From: Bradyrhizobium sp. WSM1417 | GTDB taxonomy: Bacteria; Pseudomonadota; Alphaproteobacteria; Rhizobiales; Xanthobacteraceae | Direction of reading: 5' to 3' | Length of the DNA stretch: 64,000 bases | Assembly (NCBI RefSeq): GCF_000515415.1 | Contig: NZ_KI911783.1 | Coordinates: 6,187,831 to 6,251,830, forward strand | Shown: positions 61,153 through 64,000 of the stretch, piece after piece | Layout: each line of letters opens with the position of its first letter | How positions within the stretch are numbered: the stretch's first letter is position 1 | Made by a program: the position numbers and the translations under genes | Notes under the pieces: model-generated | Databases searched by the model: none | What the model was told of the DNA's origin: nothing | Seen by the model: only the letters and a program-made list of their open reading frames with translations

Positions 61153-62355
61153 TTAAGTGCCGACCACTTTCAGATGCGGCGACGCGTTGCGCTGCGGGCG
61201 CTGCTCCAGCAGCTTCATCGCAGCGTCGACGCCACCGGAGCGGTGCGGCACGCCCGCGACCGACAAGCCCATCTCCACGCCGGTGAGCGCGCCGAGCAGC
61301 GTCAGCGCATTGCATTCGCCGAGATGGCCGATGCGGAAGACTTTGCCGGCGACCTTCGACAGGCCCGAGCCGAGCGACATGTTGTAATTGTCCAACACGA
61401 TCTTGCGGAACTGATCGGCGTCATGCCCCGGCGGCATCAGCACTGCCGTGAGCACCGGCGAAAATTCCGACGGCTCCTGGCAGAGGATCTCGAGGCCCCA
61501 ATGATTGACGGCAGCACGGGTCGCGGCAGCCAGCCGCTGATGCCGCGCGAAAACGTCGTCGAGCCCCTCTTCGAGCAGCATCGCGATCGCCTCGCGCAAG
61601 CCGTAGAGCAGATTGGTCGCCGGCGTGTAGGGGAAGAAGCCGTTTGCATTGGGCTTGAGCATCTCCTCCCAGTCGAAATAGGAGCGCGGCATCCTGTTGG
61701 TCTTCGCCGCAGCGCGCGCCTTCTCAGAGATCGCGTTGAAGCCGAGGCCGGGCGGCAGCATGAAACCTTTTTGCGAGCAGCTGACGCTGACATCGACCTT
61801 CCATTCGTCGTGGCGGTAGTCGACCGAGCCGAGCGAGGAGATGGTGTCCACCATCAGCAGCGCCGGATGGCCGGTGCGATCGATCGCGGCGCGAATCTCG
61901 GCGATGCGGCTGGTCGCCCCGGTCGAGGTCTCGTTGTGCACGACCATCACGGCCTTGATCGCGCGCGCGGTGTCGTCAGTGAGTCTCGCCTCGATCACGG
62001 CCGGATCGGCGCCGCGGCGCCAGTCGCCAGGAACGAAATCGACCTCGATGCCGAACCGTCCCGCCATTTGACGCCAAAGGGTGGCGAAATGGCCGGTCTC
62101 GACCATCAGCACCTTGTCGCCCGGCGACAGCGTGTTGACGATCGCGGCCTCCCAGGCGCCGGTGCCCGACGAGGGGAAGATCACCACCGGGCCGGCGGTC
62201 TGGAAGATTTTCTGGCTGCCTTCGAGCACGGCGCGGCCAAGCTCGCCGAATTCCGCGCTCCGGTGGTCGATGACAGGCATGTCCATGGCGCGCAGGACGC
62301 GCTCGGGGACCGGGCTCGGGCCCGGAATCTGAAGGAAATGGCGTCCCTGATGCAT
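61153..62355 (-). CDS. Class V aminotransferase, serine/alanine-glyoxylate type (copy B)
   Basis: 400 residues from ATG 62355, with GGGAGG upstream. Same motif order as copy A: I-P-G-P-S-P-V-P-E, S-S-G-T-G-A-W-E, V-H-N-E-T-S-T-G, V-D-T-I-S-S-L-G, C-S-Q-K-G (PLP Lys). It has Cys where copy A has Gly before S-Q-K, Y-F-D-W-E-E-M for Y-W-D-W-Q-E-V, and other replacements, so the pair is an old duplication. It starts 134 bp from the divergent GntR regulator. Confidence 0.9.
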   Translation of the reverse strand: MHQGRHFLQIPGPSPVPERVLRAMDMPVIDHRSAEFGELGRAVLEGSQKIFQTAGPVVIFPSSGTGAWEAAIVNTLSPGDKVLMVETGHFATLWRQMAGRFGIEVDFVPGDWRRGADPAVIEARLTDDTARAIKAVMVVHNETSTGATSRIAEIRAAIDRTGHPALLMVDTISSLGSVDYRHDEWKVDVSVSCSQKGFMLPPGLGFNAISEKARAAAKTNRMPRSYFDWEEMLKPNANGFFPYTPATNLLYGLREAIAMLLEEGLDDVFARHQRLAAATRAAVNHWGLEILCQEPSEFSPVLTAVLMPPGHDADQFRKIVLDNYNMSLGSGLSKVAGKVFRIGHLGECNALTLLGALTGVEMGLSVAGVPHRSGGVDAAMKLLEQRPQRNASPHLKVVGT

Positions 62356-62398
62356 GAAAACCTCCCTGTCGGCGGATTTTAGCCGGCTCTGGAGCCTA

Positions 62399-62410
62399 TT
62401 TTGCATTCAT
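62399..62410. promoter_or_regulatory. Candidate GntR operator, left copy
   Basis: TTTTGCATTCAT lies in the divergent space between aminotransferase B and the regulator. The same 12-mer with one change (TTTTGAATTCAT) is at 63245-63256, in the gap after the regulator and before the FAD oxidase. Two near-identical sites around one regulator suggest its binding site. Confidence 0.35.
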
Positions 62411-62488
62411 TTTTTGTACTTTCAACAGATTTTTGGTATTCGATTGTGGACATCGACGCGACCAAACAGGCAAACTACTGTGCTGCAA

Positions 62489-63226
62489 ATGAAATCCACG
62501 ATTCCCGACACCGGGGTTCCGATTGCCCCGCCCGCCGCAAATGGCGGCGACCGCCAAGAGGCCTCGCTTCACGGCGAGATCCTGCTGCGGCTGCGCGACT
62601 ACGTGGTTGAGGGCAACATTCCCGACGGCGCGCGCGTTCCCGAACGGCAGCTCTGCGAGATGTTCGGCATCTCCCGCACGCCGCTGCGCGAGGCCTTGAA
62701 AGTGCTCGCCGCCGAGGGCCTGATCGAGCTGCTCCCCAACCGCGGCGCACGGGTCCGCCAGCTCAGCCAGCGCGACCTCGAGGAGCTGTTCGACGTGATG
62801 GCGGGGCTGGAGAGCCTTGCCGGGCGCCTGGCCTGCGAAGCCATTACGGATGCGGAAATCACCGCGATCGAGCAGCTGCACTACGAGATGTACGGCCACT
62901 ATCTGCATCGCGACATGCACGGCTATTTCCAGACCAACCAGCGCATCCACGAAAGCATCGTCGCGGCCGCGCGCAGCGAGACGCTGAAGACCGCCTACGC
63001 CAACTTTGCAGGCCGCATCCGCCGCGTCCGCTACTCCGCCAATTTCGCCCGCAAGCGGCAGCGCTGGGCGGAAGCGATGCGAGAGCACGAGGCCATCCTC
63101 GATGCGCTGCGCCGCCGTGCCGCGAGCGAGCTCAGCGACATCCTGTTCCAACACCTGCGCAACAAGCGGACGGCCGCGCTCGAGCACCTGACCGAGCCCC
63201 AAGCGGACGCTCCGGCCTCCCCTTGA
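62489..63226 (+). CDS. GntR-family regulator with FCD ligand domain
   Basis: 245 residues from ATG 62489 (GTG 62480 possible; the frame is open to 62354 but crosses the promoter). Winged helix about 28-95: R-L-R-D-Y-V-V-E-G near 35, P-E-R-Q-L-C-E-M-F-G-I-S-R-T-P-L-R-E-A-L near 51-70, G-L-I-E-L-L-P-N-R-G. FCD domain from about 100: D-V-M-A-G-L-E, H-x3-M near 135, and R-E-H-E near 200 with metal-binding His positions. Probably represses the flanking catabolic genes until an organic acid binds. Confidence 0.93.
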   Translation: MKSTIPDTGVPIAPPAANGGDRQEASLHGEILLRLRDYVVEGNIPDGARVPERQLCEMFGISRTPLREALKVLAAEGLIELLPNRGARVRQLSQRDLEELFDVMAGLESLAGRLACEAITDAEITAIEQLHYEMYGHYLHRDMHGYFQTNQRIHESIVAAARSETLKTAYANFAGRIRRVRYSANFARKRQRWAEAMREHEAILDALRRRAASELSDILFQHLRNKRTAALEHLTEPQADAPASP

Positions 63227-63244
63227 GGATAGCCGGCTTGCTCA

Positions 63245-63256
63245 TTTTGAATTCAT
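63245..63256. promoter_or_regulatory. Candidate GntR operator, right copy
   Basis: TTTTGAATTCAT with the 8-bp palindrome TGAATTCA at 63248-63255, 76 bp before the FAD oxidase start and 19 bp after the regulator stop. Eleven of 12 bases match the site at 62399. Confidence 0.35.
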
Positions 63257-63331
63257 AATATAATCGATGAGAAACAAGAATGAATACTCCAGCCCGGCCG
63301 TGCGCCTCGCTGGATCAGTCCGGGACCAGGG

Positions 63332-64000
63332 ATGACAAACGCCTCCTCGCTCGAACGGCGCCTGCGCGCGGAAATGACCGGCGACGTCCTGTTCGATCGC
63401 TTCAGCCGCGGCCGTTACGCCACCGACGCCTCGTTCTATCAGATCGTGCCCGCGGGCGTGGTTGTGCCCAGGACCATGGACGAGGCCTTGCGGGCGCTGG
63501 CGATCGCCCGGGACGACGGACGGAAGGTCACCCCGCGCGGCGGTGGCACCTCGCAATGCGGCCAGACCGTCAATGACGGCCTCCTGGTCGATCTCTCGAA
63601 GCACCTGAACCGGATCCTGTCACTCGACGTCGAAGGACGCACCTGCGTGGTCGAGCCGGGCATCGTGCTCGACGACCTCAACCGCCAGCTGAAGAAACAC
63701 GGCCTCTGGTTTCCGGTCGACGTCTCCACGGCCTCGCGCGCCACCATCGGCGGCATGGCCGGCAACAATTCCTGCGGCGGGCGTAGCCTGCGCTACGGCA
63801 CCATGCGCGACAACACGCTGTCGATGGAGGCCGCGCTTGCCGATGGCACGCTGAGCCGCTTCGGCGAGGTGTCGCGCGATCTTTCCGATCTCGATGCGAA
63901 CGACAGCGCCCGCGCCCTGTTCCGCGATATGCTCGATCTCGGCGCCCGCGAGGCCGGGGAGATCGCCGCACGCTTTCCTAAAGTGCAGCGCCGTGTCGGT
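63332..64000 (+). CDS. FAD-linked oxidase, GlcD/D-lactate dehydrogenase type (3' truncated by window)
   Basis: First 223 codons from ATG 63332, open at the window edge. FAD_binding_4 (PCMH) domain: V-V-P-R-T-M-D-E-A near 44, T-P-R-G-G-G-T-S-Q-C-G-Q near 68-79, V-E-P-G-I-V near 108, G-G-M-A-G-N-N-S-C-G near 136-145, then S-L-R-Y-G-T-M-R-D-N. It oxidises a 2-hydroxy acid such as glycolate or D-lactate. Many relatives of this start are fused to a C-terminal Fe-S/CCG module, which cannot be checked here. It follows the GntR gene by 105 bp. Confidence 0.88.
   Translation, partial: MTNASSLERRLRAEMTGDVLFDRFSRGRYATDASFYQIVPAGVVVPRTMDEALRALAIARDDGRKVTPRGGGTSQCGQTVNDGLLVDLSKHLNRILSLDVEGRTCVVEPGIVLDDLNRQLKKHGLWFPVDVSTASRATIGGMAGNNSCGGRSLRYGTMRDNTLSMEAALADGTLSRFGEVSRDLSDLDANDSARALFRDMLDLGAREAGEIAARFPKVQRRVG

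Noticed and set aside
58578..62382. Long + strand frames (404, 469 and 473 codons) opposite the aminotransferases and MFS gene
   Set aside because: All mirror well-supported minus-strand genes; periodic Arg/Asp/His composition is typical of antisense frames in high GC DNA.

Overview
The window reads as chromosome of a Bradyrhizobium-like alphaproteobacterium. The evidence is high GC, GTG/TTG starts, a branched-chain-amino-acid-type ABC transporter next to a PaaK-like ligase, a TctABC solute importer, and two intergenic palindromic repeats of the kind scattered in Bradyrhizobium/Rhodopseudomonas. This assignment is by style of sequence, not by a search.

Layout. (1) 1-4294: core metabolism. 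It holds the end of an ABC substrate-binding protein, its LivF-type ATPase, an AGE-family sugar epimerase/isomerase on the other strand, and a phenylacetate-CoA-ligase-like enzyme. (2) 4295-18610: a decayed accessory island. It has a ParB/DNA-methyltransferase fusion, two DUF5681 proteins, a YqaJ-type exonuclease followed by an ERF annealing protein fused to an HNH-like domain, small secreted and membrane proteins, a GmhB-like phosphatase, a cold-shock protein, a dead ATP-dependent DNA ligase piece, IS3 remnants, and an apparently intact IS110 element nested in one of them. (3) 18611-48437: a 30-kb surface-polysaccharide locus, visibly less GC-rich than the flanks between about 26 and 35 kb. 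(4) 48438-49236: noncoding DNA with an IS66 remnant. (5) 49237-54274: a serralysin-like metalloprotease with RTX and VCBS-type repeats, a small exported protein, a CoA transferase and a membrane protein. (6) 54299-64000: a catabolic block with TctABC, an enoyl-CoA hydratase, two paralogous class V aminotransferases flanking an MFS carrier, a divergent GntR/FCD regulator, and the start of a GlcD-type FAD oxidase.

How the polysaccharide locus works together. A membrane CapD-like dehydratase and a phosphoglycosyl transferase would start the repeat unit. WbpA/WbpB/WbpE/WbpD-like enzymes together can make a UDP-2,3-diacetamido-uronic acid. Further DegT aminotransferases, a sugar epimerase, four methyltransferases, a split transketolase, glycosyltransferases, a deacetylase, a Wzx-like flippase and two Wzy/WaaL-like proteins would build, modify, export and polymerise or ligate it. 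The locus also carries CysD and a CysN-CysC fusion (PAPS synthesis) and a PAPS-type sulfotransferase, with no nodulation or cysteine-assimilation genes in the window. The main hypothesis is that this is a dedicated synthesis locus for a sulfated, methylated, amino-uronic-acid-containing surface glycan.

Genes are arranged in three main runs: 26169 to 20850 (-), 34070 to 40798 (+) and 46501 to 40836 (-). The last two converge at 40.8 kb. No tRNA, rRNA or CRISPR array was recognised.
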